Assembly: GCA_030533415.1 (NCBI GenBank)
Contig: JAUNJE010000002.1
Coordinates: forward strand, 1 to 64,000
Source of the DNA: Eubacteriales bacterium
GTDB taxonomy: Bacteria > Bacillota > Clostridia > Oscillospirales > Oscillospiraceae
DNA length: 64,000 bases
Direction of reading: 5' to 3'
A model generated the notes under the pieces. That model ran no database searches. It was not told the DNA's origin and saw only the letters and a program-made list of their open reading frames with translations. Shown here in pieces: positions 32,227 through 40,843 of the stretch (within the stretch, counting starts at the first letter, position 1; every line of letters starts with the position of its first letter). A program made the position numbers and the translations under genes.

Positions 32227-33261
32227 ATGTATCATGAATATTTCGCAGGGACGCACTATGAGACCGGGTTTCACTGGGGCGCCCGGTTGGCAAGGCACGG
32301 CAATTTTTTATTGGACAATATCGGACATCCCATTACGAAGGAACGGCTGGAGTTTTCCGCGGCCTGTGTTCCCAGCTATCAGGCCTATTTTCCGGAGATT
32401 CTGGAGGAGATCCAGGGCCTGGCGGACGGACAGCGCTGTGACATGGCAAAACTGCAGGCGTTTCTGCTCAGCATGTATGCCATGCCGCCGCAGCCGCATT
32501 GCTCCTGTTTTGCATTTTCCAGCGGTGGACAGGTCCTCCTTGGCCGCAACAGTGATTTTCTGCCCGGACTGCAAAAATACAGCATGAATGTAACCTACCG
32601 TTTTCCCTCCGGTGCCTGCTCCTTCACGGGAAACACCACAGCGTTTGTGGAAATGGAGGACGGTGTGAATGCCCATGGGCTTGCCGTTGGACTGACCTCC
32701 GTTTATCCCCCGGCGGTAAAGCCGGGAATGAATGGGGGAATGCTCCTGCGGTATTTTCTGGAAAGGTGCAAAACCACCCGGGATGTCCTGGAAAGCGTCC
32801 GAAGCCTTCCCATCAGCTCGGCCCAGACCTTCACTGTGGCGGATGCTTCCGGGGAGATCGCGGTGGTGGAATGCTGTTCGGAGGGGGTGGAGATTCTGCG
32901 GCCCGAAGAAAACAGGCCCTATGTCTGTGCCGTCAATACCTTCCATGGCCCCTCCCTGGGGCAATGGAAGGACACCGAAAGGGACGATTGGCACTCCGAA
33001 CGCCGCTACCAAACCATGACGGATGTCCTGGCGCGGATCGGCACGGAAATGACCCTGGAGAAAGCAAAGGCCCTGCTGTCCGGGAGGTACGGCTTTCTGT
33101 GCCAGTATGACAGGAAAAGCGGAAAAGATACCATCTGGTCCGTCATCTACGATCTGAAAAACAGACAGGTCTTCCGCGCGGAGGGAAATCCGGCCCGGTG
33201 CAAATTTCGGGAGGATGGCCCGGGAGAAAACAGTTGCCATTTGGCGGGGAATCTGCTATAA
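32227..33261 (+). CDS. C45-family acyltransferase/amidohydrolase
   Basis: 344 aa, Ntn-hydrolase fold related to isopenicillin-N acyltransferase and bile-salt/choloylglycine-type enzymes. The segment PHCSCFAFSSGGQVLLGRN places a candidate autoprocessed nucleophile at Cys92 (C-S-C-F motif). NxxD (RNSDF) and VNAHGLAVGLTSV fit the family core. No signal peptide. AAAAGGAG lies 8-9 nt before the ATG. Such proteins hydrolyse or transfer N-acyl groups; the substrate cannot be inferred from the neighbours. Confidence 0.75.
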   Translation: MYHEYFAGTHYETGFHWGARLARHGNFLLDNIGHPITKERLEFSAACVPSYQAYFPEILEEIQGLADGQRCDMAKLQAFLLSMYAMPPQPHCSCFAFSSGGQVLLGRNSDFLPGLQKYSMNVTYRFPSGACSFTGNTTAFVEMEDGVNAHGLAVGLTSVYPPAVKPGMNGGMLLRYFLERCKTTRDVLESVRSLPISSAQTFTVADASGEIAVVECCSEGVEILRPEENRPYVCAVNTFHGPSLGQWKDTERDDWHSERRYQTMTDVLARIGTEMTLEKAKALLSGRYGFLCQYDRKSGKDTIWSVIYDLKNRQVFRAEGNPARCKFREDGPGENSCHLAGNLL

Positions 33262-33262
33262 T
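33234..33262 (+). promoter_or_regulatory. Promoter of the ABC-F leader
   Basis: TTGCCA (33234-33239) and TATAAT (33257-33262) with 17-bp spacing, overlapping the end of the upstream gene. It creates a ~225-nt leader before the ABC-F gene. Confidence 0.8.
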
Positions 33263-33294
33263 CCTTATATCTGATGATGATTGGAGTTGAAAGA

Positions 33295-33315
33295 ATGCGC
33301 ACAATTTCTTGCTGA
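33295..33315 (+). CDS. Leader peptide MRTISC upstream of the ABC-F gene
   Basis: Six-codon ORF with TTGGAG 7 nt upstream, about 26 nt into the predicted transcript. Its placement before two hairpin terminators matches ribosome-mediated attenuation of antibiotic-resistance ABC-F genes. Inference from layout. Confidence 0.55.
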   Translation: MRTISC

Positions 33316-33334
33316 TTTTTGGGCAAATGAAAAG

Positions 33335-33359
33335 AGCGGCCGGGACGCCGCTGGTTTTT
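33335..33359 (+). terminator. First leader hairpin (AGCGGC/GCCGCT)
   Basis: A short GC stem with a 6-nt loop followed by GGTTTTTC, 19 nt after the leader peptide. Could be a terminator or an alternative structure. Confidence 0.5.
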
Positions 33360-33441
33360 CTATGCCCTTTTTGCAGGAAAGTGCGAAATTCTTTTGGCCG
33401 TGATGGTGCCCCCATGCCCGTATGGGAAAGGTGTGCTGCGC

Positions 33442-33479
33442 ATTGGCTGCAAGAAGCGCTTTCTTGCAGCCAATTTTTT
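33442..33479 (+). terminator. Attenuator terminator before the ABC-F gene
   Basis: ATTGGCTGCAAGAA pairs perfectly with TTCTTGCAGCCAAT (14 bp) and is followed by T, ending 18 nt before the ABC-F start. A strong terminator in this position must be read through for expression. Confidence 0.88.
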
Positions 33480-33496
33480 GTTTTGGGAGGGCAGCT

Positions 33497-34963
33497 ATGT
33501 CTTTGATTCAAGTATCCAATGTAACCTTTGCCTATGACGGCAGCTATGAACCCATTTTTGAGAATGTCAGCTTTCAGATCGATACCAACTGGAAGCTGGG
33601 CTTCACCGGACGCAACGGCCGGGGCAAAACCACCTTCTTAAACCTTCTGCTGGGAAAGTACGCCTATCAGGGCAGCATCTCGGCGTCGGTTTCCTTTTCC
33701 TATTTCCCTTATTCCGTGAAGGAGAAAAGCAGCTTTGCCATCGATGTGGTGGAAGATATCTGCCCGGAATATGCCTACTGGCAGCTGGTCCGGGAAATGA
33801 ACGCTTTGCAGCTTAGCGAGGAGGTTCTTTACCGCCCTTATGAGACCCTTTCCAATGGGGAGCGGACCAAGCTTCAATTGGCGGTGCTGTTTTTGAAGGA
33901 GAACAACTTCCTGCTGGTGGACGAGCCGACCAACCACCTGGATATTCAGGGCCGTGAGATCGTCAGCCGGTACCTTAACAGCAAGAAGGGTTTTATTCTG
34001 GTGTCCCATGACCGGGCATTCCTGGACGGATGTGTTGACCACATTCTTTCCATCAACAAGGCCAGTATTGAGGTTCAGCGGGGGAACTTTTCCTCCTGGT
34101 GGGAAAATAAGCAGCGGCAGGATGCCTTTGAGCAGGCGGAAAATGCCAAGCTGAAAAAGGAAATTCAAAGGCTGGAGGAAACGGCCCGGGAAAAGGCCCA
34201 GTGGTCGGACCGGGTGGAAGCCACAAAAATCGGCTTCGGCCCCTGTGACCGGGGCTATATCGGCCATAAGGCGGCGAAAATGATGGCCCGGTCCAAGGCC
34301 ATTGAAACCCGCCAGCAGGCGGCCATTGCGGAAAAGGCCGGGCTTCTGAAAAACATCGAGCGCAGCGGCGACCTGAAAATCTTCCAGACCCCCTTCCATG
34401 GTAAGCGGCTGGTTCAGCTGAAGGATGTGTCCATTGCCTATGGGGAAAAGCCGGTATGTGAAAACATCAGTTTCACCGTCAGTCAGGGGGACCGGATTGC
34501 CCTGCAGGGGGCCAATGGCTCCGGAAAGTCCAGCATCCTGAAGCTTCTTTGCGGGGAGGCGGTTCCCCACACCGGCGAAATGTGGAAGGGAAACGGTCTG
34601 AGAATCTCCTATGTGGCCCAGGATACCTCCGGCCTGCGGGGAAGGCTGGCGGATTTTGCCAAAGACAGCGGGATTGAAGAGAGCCTGTTTCTTGCCATGC
34701 TGGCGAAGCTGGACGTGCCGAAAAGTCAGATGGAAAAGGATATGTCTGATTTAAGCGCCGGGCAGAAGAAAAAGGTGCTGCTGGCCAAATCCATCTGCGA
34801 GCCTGCGCACCTGCACATCTGGGATGAGCCGATGAATTATATCGATGTCATCTCCCGGATGCAGATTGAGGCGCTTTTGCGGCAGTACCAGCCTACGGTT
34901 CTATTTGTAGAGCATGACCGGGCGTTCTGTGAAGCGGTCGCCACAAATGTTATTACACTGTAA
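33497..34963 (+). CDS. ABC-F ATPase, Lsa-like ribosomal protection type
   Basis: 488 aa, two ABC domains without membrane segments. Walker A GRNGRGKT (38-45) and GANGSGKS in the second half; signatures LSNGERTKLQLA and LSAGQKKKVLLA; Walker B VDEPTNHLDI and WDEPMNYIDV; the interdomain linker is a charged coiled coil (QAENAKLKKEIQRLEETARE). The N-terminus (FENVSFQIDTNWKLGF) closely resembles Lsa proteins, which displace lincosamides, pleuromutilins and streptogramin A from ribosomes. Length and lack of a C-terminal extension also fit. Resistance is inferred, not shown. GGGAGG precedes the ATG. Confidence 0.85.
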   Translation: MSLIQVSNVTFAYDGSYEPIFENVSFQIDTNWKLGFTGRNGRGKTTFLNLLLGKYAYQGSISASVSFSYFPYSVKEKSSFAIDVVEDICPEYAYWQLVREMNALQLSEEVLYRPYETLSNGERTKLQLAVLFLKENNFLLVDEPTNHLDIQGREIVSRYLNSKKGFILVSHDRAFLDGCVDHILSINKASIEVQRGNFSSWWENKQRQDAFEQAENAKLKKEIQRLEETAREKAQWSDRVEATKIGFGPCDRGYIGHKAAKMMARSKAIETRQQAAIAEKAGLLKNIERSGDLKIFQTPFHGKRLVQLKDVSIAYGEKPVCENISFTVSQGDRIALQGANGSGKSSILKLLCGEAVPHTGEMWKGNGLRISYVAQDTSGLRGRLADFAKDSGIEESLFLAMLAKLDVPKSQMEKDMSDLSAGQKKKVLLAKSICEPAHLHIWDEPMNYIDVISRMQIEALLRQYQPTVLFVEHDRAFCEAVATNVITL

Positions 34964-34981
34964 AGGCTATGAAATTCGGAT

Positions 34982-35007
34982 GGGCCGCCGGGAAATCCCG
35001 GCGGCCC
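34982..35007 (+). terminator. Hairpin after the ABC-F gene
   Basis: GGGCCGCCGGG and CCCGGCGGCCC form a perfect stem around a short AAAT loop; no T-run follows. Confidence 0.55.
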
Positions 35008-35050
35008 TGTGCAGTTACGGAGCGGGCATTTTGCCCGCCGGAAAAGGGGC

Positions 35051-35079
35051 TTTACAATTCGGCTTCTTCGTGATAGAAT
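35051..35079 (+). promoter_or_regulatory. Promoter of the marR-ABC operon
   Basis: TTTACA (35051-35056) and TAGAAT (35074-35079) with a 17-bp spacer, 38 bp before the marR ATG. Confidence 0.75.
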
Positions 35080-35080
35080 T

Positions 35081-35094
35081 GTTGCGAGCGCAAC
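35081..35094. promoter_or_regulatory. Candidate MarR operator
   Basis: GTTGCGAGCGCAAC is a perfect 14-bp palindrome beginning one base after the -10, over the predicted transcription start. This is the usual place for autorepression by the MarR protein encoded next. Confidence 0.7.
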
Positions 35095-35116
35095 GATTAT
35101 GAAAGGGAGCGTTTTT

Positions 35117-35545
35117 ATGGCGAAACTGATTCGTGACATTACAGAAATTACCCGCTGTGGCTCCCAGTACCGGGCGGAGCACCTGGCCCGGATGGGGCTG
35201 AAAGGCTGCCATGCCAGCTATCTGCTGGAGATTTGTACCGATCCCGGCATCTCCCAGGAAACCCTGGCCAAGCGGATCTGCATCAACAAAAGCAATGTGG
35301 CCCGGCAGACAGCGGCGCTGGAGGAGGCTGGCTTCGTGACCCGCAGTCCCAGCCAGACGGATAAGCGGATCATGCGGCTGTATCCCACCGAGAAGACCCT
35401 GGCCCTGCTGCCCGAGATTCGGCAGACGCTGTCGGACTGGAGCCGGTACATCACCCAGGACCTGTCTTCCCAGGAGCGGGAGCAGCTGGCGTCGATCCTG
35501 GTAAAAATGAAGGGCCGCGCCACTACGTGGATGGAGGAGCATTGA
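35117..35545 (+). CDS. MarR-family transcriptional regulator
   Basis: 142-aa winged helix-turn-helix repressor. The DNA-binding part is at about 45-100 (ISQETLAKRICINKSNVARQ, then the wing SPSQTDKRIMRLYPTEK). It is the first gene of an operon with two ABC exporter half-transporters and has a palindrome in its promoter, so it most likely represses the exporters until a ligand binds. GAAAGGGAG precedes the ATG. Confidence 0.88.
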   Translation: MAKLIRDITEITRCGSQYRAEHLARMGLKGCHASYLLEICTDPGISQETLAKRICINKSNVARQTAALEEAGFVTRSPSQTDKRIMRLYPTEKTLALLPEIRQTLSDWSRYITQDLSSQEREQLASILVKMKGRATTWMEEH

Positions 35546-35546
35546 G

Positions 35547-37265
35547 ATGTCCGCATTGAAGCGATATTTACGCCCCTATTATGGCTATATGCTTGTGACC
35601 ATGACCATCAAGCTGCTGGGGGCCGTGCTGGAGCTGCTGATCCCCAATCTTATGGAAATCATCCTGGACGAGAAGGTACCTGCGAGAGACCGGCAGAGCA
35701 TTTTCCTCTTTGGCGGCCTGATGCTGCTGTGCGCCGCCGGATGCCTGGGCTGCAACATCCTGGCAAACCGAATGAGCGCCGTCAGTTCGGGAAAAATCAC
35801 CTTGGCCGTCCGCCATGACCTGTTTCGGAAGCTGGAGGGACTTTCCGCCCGGCAGATGGATTCCCTGACGGTATCCTCTGCCGTGTCCAGGCTTACCAGT
35901 GACACCTATAATATTAACCAGCTGCTGGCAAGGGTTCAGCGGATGGGGGTGCGGGCGCCTATCCTGCTGCTGGGCGGCGTTGCCATGATGCTGAGCATGG
36001 ATGCGCCTTTGGCCCTGGTGCTTGTCGCCATGCTGCCTATCATCGCCGTGGTGGTGTATTTCGTTACGAAAACCAGCATTCCCCTCTACGCAAAACAGCA
36101 GGCCGTACTGGATAAAGTGGTTCGGACGGTGCAGGAGAATATCACGGGGATCCGGGTCATCAAGGCCCTGAGCAAAACCGATTACGAAAAGGGACGCTTC
36201 CACGCGGTCAATGAGGAGCTTACCGCCGTGGACCGTAAGGCAGGCGCGGTAACCGCCATCACCGACCCGGCGGCCTCCCTGACGCTGAACCTGGGGCTGA
36301 CGCTGGTGGTGGTCATCGGCGCCCTGCGGGTCAACAGCGGCGCCTGCAAAAGCGGCGTCATTGTGGCGTTTTTGCAGTATTTTACCATGATCCTCAATGC
36401 CATGTTGGGCGTTACCCGGATTTTTGTCATGTGGTCCAAGGGAACGGCCAGTGCCCGCCGGGTTGGCCAGGTGCTGGAAACCCCGGAGGACCTGACAGTG
36501 CTGGCAGCGGCGGAGCCGGAGGCGGATGCGCCCCATATTGCATTCCGGGATGTGACCTTTTCCTATACGGGGGTGGGGACGAACCTGGACAGGCTGTCCT
36601 TCCGGCTGGAGCATGGCCAGACCCTGGGAATTTTAGGCCCCACCGGTTCCGGTAAGTCCACCATTTTGAATCTGCTGCTGCGGCTGTATGACCCGGACCA
36701 GGGGCAGATTTTGATCGACGGGGTGGATGTGCGCGCCATTCCCAGAGAACAGCTGCGGAAAAAATTCGGGGTGGTTTTCCAGAATGATTTCGTTATGGAG
36801 GGAACCATTGGGGACAATCTGCGCTTTTTCCGGGATCTGCCCGGTGATGCCCTGGCCCGGGCGGCGGAGGATGCCCAGGCGGACTTCATTCGGGAAAAGG
36901 AAGGACAGATGGACGGGCAGGTCATGTCCCGGGGAAACAATCTTTCCGGCGGGCAGAAGCAGCGCCTGCTCATTGGCCGTGCCCTGGCGGCAAATCCGGA
37001 GATTCTGGTGCTGGACGACGCCTCCTCCGCCCTGGACTACCGGACGGACGCCAACCTGCGCCGCGCCCTGCGGCAAAATTACCGCCATACCACCACGGTG
37101 GTGGTGGCCCAGCGGATCAGCAGCCTGCGCCATGCGGACCTGATTCTGGTACTGTCGGATGGCGTGGTCATTGGCGCAGGAAAGCATGAACAGCTGATGG
37201 AAACCTGTGCGGAATACCGCGAGATCGCCCGCATCCAAATGGGCACCGGGAAGGAGGCTATGTGA
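35547..37265 (+). CDS. ABC exporter half-transporter A (TMD-NBD)
   Basis: 572 aa: six-helix ABC transmembrane domain (residues ~1-310), then a nucleotide-binding domain with Walker A GPTGSGKST, signature LSGGQKQRL and Walker B ILVLDDASSALD. The acid after Walker B is Asp rather than the catalytic Glu, a sign of the degenerate site of heterodimeric exporters. It is coupled to the second half-transporter by a one-base overlap (TGATG). Likely exports drugs or peptides as a heterodimer under MarR control. Confidence 0.88.
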   Translation: MSALKRYLRPYYGYMLVTMTIKLLGAVLELLIPNLMEIILDEKVPARDRQSIFLFGGLMLLCAAGCLGCNILANRMSAVSSGKITLAVRHDLFRKLEGLSARQMDSLTVSSAVSRLTSDTYNINQLLARVQRMGVRAPILLLGGVAMMLSMDAPLALVLVAMLPIIAVVVYFVTKTSIPLYAKQQAVLDKVVRTVQENITGIRVIKALSKTDYEKGRFHAVNEELTAVDRKAGAVTAITDPAASLTLNLGLTLVVVIGALRVNSGACKSGVIVAFLQYFTMILNAMLGVTRIFVMWSKGTASARRVGQVLETPEDLTVLAAAEPEADAPHIAFRDVTFSYTGVGTNLDRLSFRLEHGQTLGILGPTGSGKSTILNLLLRLYDPDQGQILIDGVDVRAIPREQLRKKFGVVFQNDFVMEGTIGDNLRFFRDLPGDALARAAEDAQADFIREKEGQMDGQVMSRGNNLSGGQKQRLLIGRALAANPEILVLDDASSALDYRTDANLRRALRQNYRHTTTVVVAQRISSLRHADLILVLSDGVVIGAGKHEQLMETCAEYREIARIQMGTGKEAM

Positions 37266-39097
37266 TGGCAAATTCCAACCTGATTGGCAGCGGCCCCATG
37301 GCCCGGGGAAAAAACAGCGGCGACAAGCGGAATTTTTCCAGCGCGCCTTTGAACAAGGGGCGGATATTCATCCGCCTGTGGCGGTACCTGGGACGAAACC
37401 GGGTGCTGCTGGTACTGGCGCTGGTGCTGTCGCTGAGCAGCAGCCTGCTGGCCCTTTATGGGCCGAAGCTGTCCGGCGAGGCCATCAACGCCATTGATGT
37501 GGGAACGGGGCAGGTGGACTTTGATACGGTTTCCCGCTGTGCCATCCTCATGGCCGTGTTTTACACCAGCGCGGCGGTCCTGACGTACCTTCTGAACATT
37601 GTTATGATCCACCTGTCCCGCCGGGTGTCCAAGCAGATGCGGCATGATGTTTTTGAGAACCTGACGGCCCTGCCGGTGGGCTTCTTTGACCGGTATCAGA
37701 CCGGAGACATCATCAGCACCATCACCTATGACGTGGATACGGTGAACCAGTCCCTTTCCACGGACCTTCTGCAGGTGCTGCAAAGCATCATTACGGTGAG
37801 TGTGTCCTTTGTGATGATGCTGACCATTGCTCCGGCGCTCGTGCTGATTTTTGTGGTGACGGTTCCGGTGACCGCGCTGTTTACCCGGTGGCTTGCGGCC
37901 CGGGTGCGGCCGCTGTTCCGCCGCCGCAGCGCCAGGCTTGGCCAGCTGAATGGCTTCGTAGAGGAAATGCTGTCCGGTCAGAAAACCATCCGGGCCTATG
38001 GCCGGGAGGAAGCGGTGCTGGAACGCTTTGACGAGAAAAACCGGGCCGCAGTAGATGCCTACACCGTGGCGGAGGCCAACGGCACCATCACCGGACCCTC
38101 CGTCACCTGCATCAACAATGTGTCCTTGGCACTGCTGTGTGTATTTGGCTCTCTGCTGTTCCTCCAGGGGCGGATCGGGCTGGGGGACCTTTCCAGCTTT
38201 GTCCAGTATTCCCGGAAGTTTTCCGGGCCTATCAATGAGGTGGCCAATATCATCTCCGAGCTGCAAAGCGCCATTGCCGCGGCGGAGCGGGTCTTTGGCC
38301 TGATTGACGCGGAACCGGAGGCGGCGGATGCCGCCGATGCCGCCGTATTGCGGCAGGTGCGGGGGGATGTGGAGCTTCGGAATGTGGACTTTTCCTATGT
38401 TCCCGGCTGTCCCATTATCCAGAACCTGGAGCTTCACGCAAAGCCGGGGTCCCTGACGGCGATTGTAGGTCCTACCGGCGCCGGGAAAACCACCATTATC
38501 AATCTGCTGATGCGGTTTTATGATGTGGAAGGAGGCGCCGTGTGCGTGGACGGACGGGATGTCCGCACGGTGACCCGTGCATCCCTGCGCCGGGCCTATA
38601 CCATGGTTCTGCAGGATACCTGGCTGTTCCATGGGACGATTTTTGAAAACATTGCCTATGGAAAGCCAGGCGCTACCATGGAGGATGTGGTCAGAGCCGC
38701 CAAGGCGGCCCATATTCACTCCAGCATTTCCCGTCTGCCCCAGGGCTATGACACGGTGCTGTCCGACAATGGCACATCCATCTCCAAGGGCCAGAAGCAG
38801 CTGCTGACCATTGCCAGGGCCATGCTGCTTGATGCCCATATGCTGATTCTGGATGAAGCGACCTCCAATGTGGATACCCGGACGGAGCAGCAGATTCAGG
38901 CGGCCATGCGGGAGCTGATGAAGGACAAAACCTGCTTCGTTATTGCCCACCGGCTGAGCACCATCCAGTCTGCAGACCATATTCTGGTGCTGAACCAGGG
39001 GCAGGTGGTGGAACAGGGCAGCCATGAGAGCCTGATGGCGCGAAATGGCTTCTACCGGGAACTGTATGAAGCCCAATTTGACACGGTGTCTTCCTGA
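37265..39097 (+). CDS. ABC exporter half-transporter B (TMD-NBD)
   Basis: 610 aa with a ~30-residue polar N-terminal extension (MANSNLIGSGPMARGKNSGD), six transmembrane helices and a nucleotide-binding domain with GPTGAGKTT, SKGQKQLLTIARAML (first signature residue not canonical LSGGQ) and MLILDEATSNVD. The canonical Glu after Walker B here complements the Asp in partner A, supporting a heterodimer. AAGGAGG is 7 nt before ATG 37265. Confidence 0.88.
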   Translation: MANSNLIGSGPMARGKNSGDKRNFSSAPLNKGRIFIRLWRYLGRNRVLLVLALVLSLSSSLLALYGPKLSGEAINAIDVGTGQVDFDTVSRCAILMAVFYTSAAVLTYLLNIVMIHLSRRVSKQMRHDVFENLTALPVGFFDRYQTGDIISTITYDVDTVNQSLSTDLLQVLQSIITVSVSFVMMLTIAPALVLIFVVTVPVTALFTRWLAARVRPLFRRRSARLGQLNGFVEEMLSGQKTIRAYGREEAVLERFDEKNRAAVDAYTVAEANGTITGPSVTCINNVSLALLCVFGSLLFLQGRIGLGDLSSFVQYSRKFSGPINEVANIISELQSAIAAAERVFGLIDAEPEAADAADAAVLRQVRGDVELRNVDFSYVPGCPIIQNLELHAKPGSLTAIVGPTGAGKTTIINLLMRFYDVEGGAVCVDGRDVRTVTRASLRRAYTMVLQDTWLFHGTIFENIAYGKPGATMEDVVRAAKAAHIHSSISRLPQGYDTVLSDNGTSISKGQKQLLTIARAMLLDAHMLILDEATSNVDTRTEQQIQAAMRELMKDKTCFVIAHRLSTIQSADHILVLNQGQVVEQGSHESLMARNGFYRELYEAQFDTVSS

Positions 39098-39115
39098 AAC
39101 ATCAGGAAGACACCA
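39088..39115 (+). terminator. Hairpin at the end of the ABC operon
   Basis: GTGTCTTCCTGA and TCAGGAAGACAC form a perfect stem overlapping the stop codon of gene B; no T-run follows. Confidence 0.5.
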
Positions 39116-39128
39116 CCCCAGGGAGCGC

Positions 39129-39157
39129 TTGACGGATTCGCCGTTTTGCGGTATAAT
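39129..39157 (+). promoter_or_regulatory. Promoter of the yitT leader
   Basis: TTGACG (39129-39134) and TATAAT (39152-39157), 17-bp spacer. Confidence 0.8.
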
Positions 39158-39168
39158 GAAAACGTATT

Positions 39169-39224
39169 AGGCGAAACGCCTCGATCCACGTCTGTTAGGG
39201 AAAATCCTGACAGGCGTGTTTTTT
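39169..39224 (+). terminator. Structured leader with attenuator before yitT
   Basis: A small perfect hairpin AGGCG-AAA-CGCCT (39169-39181) is followed by CACGTCTGTTAGG pairing through all 13 positions (two G-U) with CCTGACAGGCGTG and six T at 39219-39224. The terminator lies between promoter and start codon, so yitT expression must depend on read-through, or a ~60-nt RNA is made. Confidence 0.75.
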
Positions 39225-39244
39225 CTGGAAGGAAGGTATGTACG

Positions 39245-40129
39245 ATGGGTCAAGAAAAGATCAAAGCAAATAAGCTTTGGCCGCTGCTGCTGGTGGTGCT
39301 GGGAAACACGCTTTACGCCGTGTCGGCAAAGCTATTCCTGCTGCCGGCGGGACTGATCAGCTGCGGAACAACGGGCATCGCCCTGGTGGTGAACCAGCTG
39401 ACGGGAATTCCGCTTTCCGGCTTTATTTTTGCCTTTAACCTTGCCATGCTGTGCCTGGGGTGGTGGCTTCTGGGGAAGCAGTTTGCCCTGACCACTGTTT
39501 TCTCCTCCCTGTTCTATCCCATCGCCCTGGAAGTCCTGGACCGGACCTTGGGAGATGTCCACGTTACGGAGGATATCTGGCTGAATGTGGTTTTTGCGGG
39601 TTTGGGCTTGGGCTTAAGCATTGGTATGGTCATGCGGGGCGGCGCTTCCACCGGCGGCATGGATATTCCGCCGCTGATTTTGAAAAAATTTCTTCGCATT
39701 CCCGTGTCCGCCAGCCTGTGGGCCTTTGATTTCTGCATTCTTCTGGCGCAAATGATGTACCACACCCTGGAGGACCTGCTCTATGGCGTTGTGCTGCTGA
39801 TCATGCTCTCCGTTGCTCTGAACAAGGTGATGCTCCTGGGCACCAGCAGGACGGAGGTCAAGGTCGTCAGCCCCAAGGCATCCCTCATTCGGGACGCCAT
39901 TCTCTCCCAGGTTGACCGGGGCGTTACCCTGCTCCATGGCGAAGGCGGCTATCTCCACGCTTCTACGGAGGTTATTTTGAGCGTCGTATCCAACCATGAG
40001 ATGCCCAAAATCGAACGGCTGGCCAGGGACATTGATCCGGACTGCTTCATGATCGTCAGCCGGGTGACAGAGGTCTGGGGCCGGGGCTTTAGCCGCAGCA
40101 AGCGGTATGCACCCGGGTCGGAACCATAA
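39245..40129 (+). CDS. YitT family membrane protein (DUF161/DUF2179)
   Basis: 294 aa. Five to six hydrophobic helices in the first ~180 residues (the GLISCGTTGIALVVNQLTG and GGASTGGMDIPPLI motifs mark the two DUF161 repeats), then a cytoplasmic DUF2179 domain (TEVKVVSPKASLIRDAILSQ to SRVTEVWGRGF). Function unknown in the family; transport is suspected. GGAAGG lies 8 nt before ATG 39245. Confidence 0.85.
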   Translation: MGQEKIKANKLWPLLLVVLGNTLYAVSAKLFLLPAGLISCGTTGIALVVNQLTGIPLSGFIFAFNLAMLCLGWWLLGKQFALTTVFSSLFYPIALEVLDRTLGDVHVTEDIWLNVVFAGLGLGLSIGMVMRGGASTGGMDIPPLILKKFLRIPVSASLWAFDFCILLAQMMYHTLEDLLYGVVLLIMLSVALNKVMLLGTSRTEVKVVSPKASLIRDAILSQVDRGVTLLHGEGGYLHASTEVILSVVSNHEMPKIERLARDIDPDCFMIVSRVTEVWGRGFSRSKRYAPGSEP

Positions 40130-40143
40130 AAATACGGCCACGC

Positions 40144-40189
40144 AAAAAGCCGCTGTCCGGGAAGGAAAATCCCTGGACAGCGGCTTTTT
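40144..40189. terminator. Bidirectional terminator between yitT and the HAD gene
   Basis: AAAAAGCCGCTGTCC pairs with GGACAGCGGCTTTTT (with an inner GGGA/TCCC extension). A-run on the left and T-run on the right serve both convergent genes. Confidence 0.9.
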
Positions 40190-40213
40190 GTATTTGTTTT
40201 GCGGCTAATGCGG

Positions 40214-40843
40214 TCAGGCCAATATTTCCAGCAATTGCGTCAGAGTGCGGATTTCAAGATCCGCTTTTTGATCTTGGGAAGAAGGAACCTGCATGCCGCC
40301 GAAGCCGTTTTTGATCCACGCGGTCTGGTATCCCAGCGCTTTGGCGGGACGGATATCGTTGTCCAGCCGGTCACCGACCATCATGGCCTCCTGAGGCTGG
40401 CAGTTGGCCCGTTCCAGGGCAAGCTCAAATATCCGTGGGTCCGGTTTCGCGGCCCGGCAATCCCAGGAGGATACGACCACCGAAAAATATTGCGCGATGC
40501 CCCATTGCCGCAACCGCTCCTGCAGCCCCTCCGATTGGTTCGCGATAATGCCCAGGCTGTAGCGTTTTGAAAGCGCCGCAAGCACTTCCGGGGCATCTGC
40601 ATATAACGATTCCAATTCATGGCGGTAAGGCGCGGTCTCATGTAAGTGAAATTTTTCTATAACGGTTCGGTATTGGGGCAAGCACCGCAGGGACGCCTGT
40701 ACAATTTCCTGATAGATGCGCTCCGGGGTCAGGCCCAGGGCTTTGGCTTCTGCCGTTTGCGCCTGTTCCTTGCACCGCTGTTCCCAAACCCGGTCCTCAT
40801 TGACCAATGTATAGCCGATATCAAAAAAGATGTATTTCAGCAT
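40214..40843 (-). CDS. HAD-family hydrolase
   Basis: 209 aa. Motif I is FFDIGYTL, motif II is in IIANQSEG, the motif III Lys in KPDPRIF, and motif IV GDRLDNDIRPA. In motif I the second Asp of DxD is replaced by Gly (DIG), an unusual change for a phosphatase because that residue is the general acid. It overlaps galT by 7 nt and is the third gene of the gal operon, so a role in sugar-phosphate clean-up is plausible but unproven. Confidence 0.8.
   Translation of the reverse strand: MLKYIFFDIGYTLVNEDRVWEQRCKEQAQTAEAKALGLTPERIYQEIVQASLRCLPQYRTVIEKFHLHETAPYRHELESLYADAPEVLAALSKRYSLGIIANQSEGLQERLRQWGIAQYFSVVVSSWDCRAAKPDPRIFELALERANCQPQEAMMVGDRLDNDIRPAKALGYQTAWIKNGFGGMQVPSSQDQKADLEIRTLTQLLEILA

Noticed and set aside
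37079-39076. 665-codon minus-strand frame opposite ABC exporter B
   Set aside because: Antisense shadow of an intact, motif-complete ABC gene.
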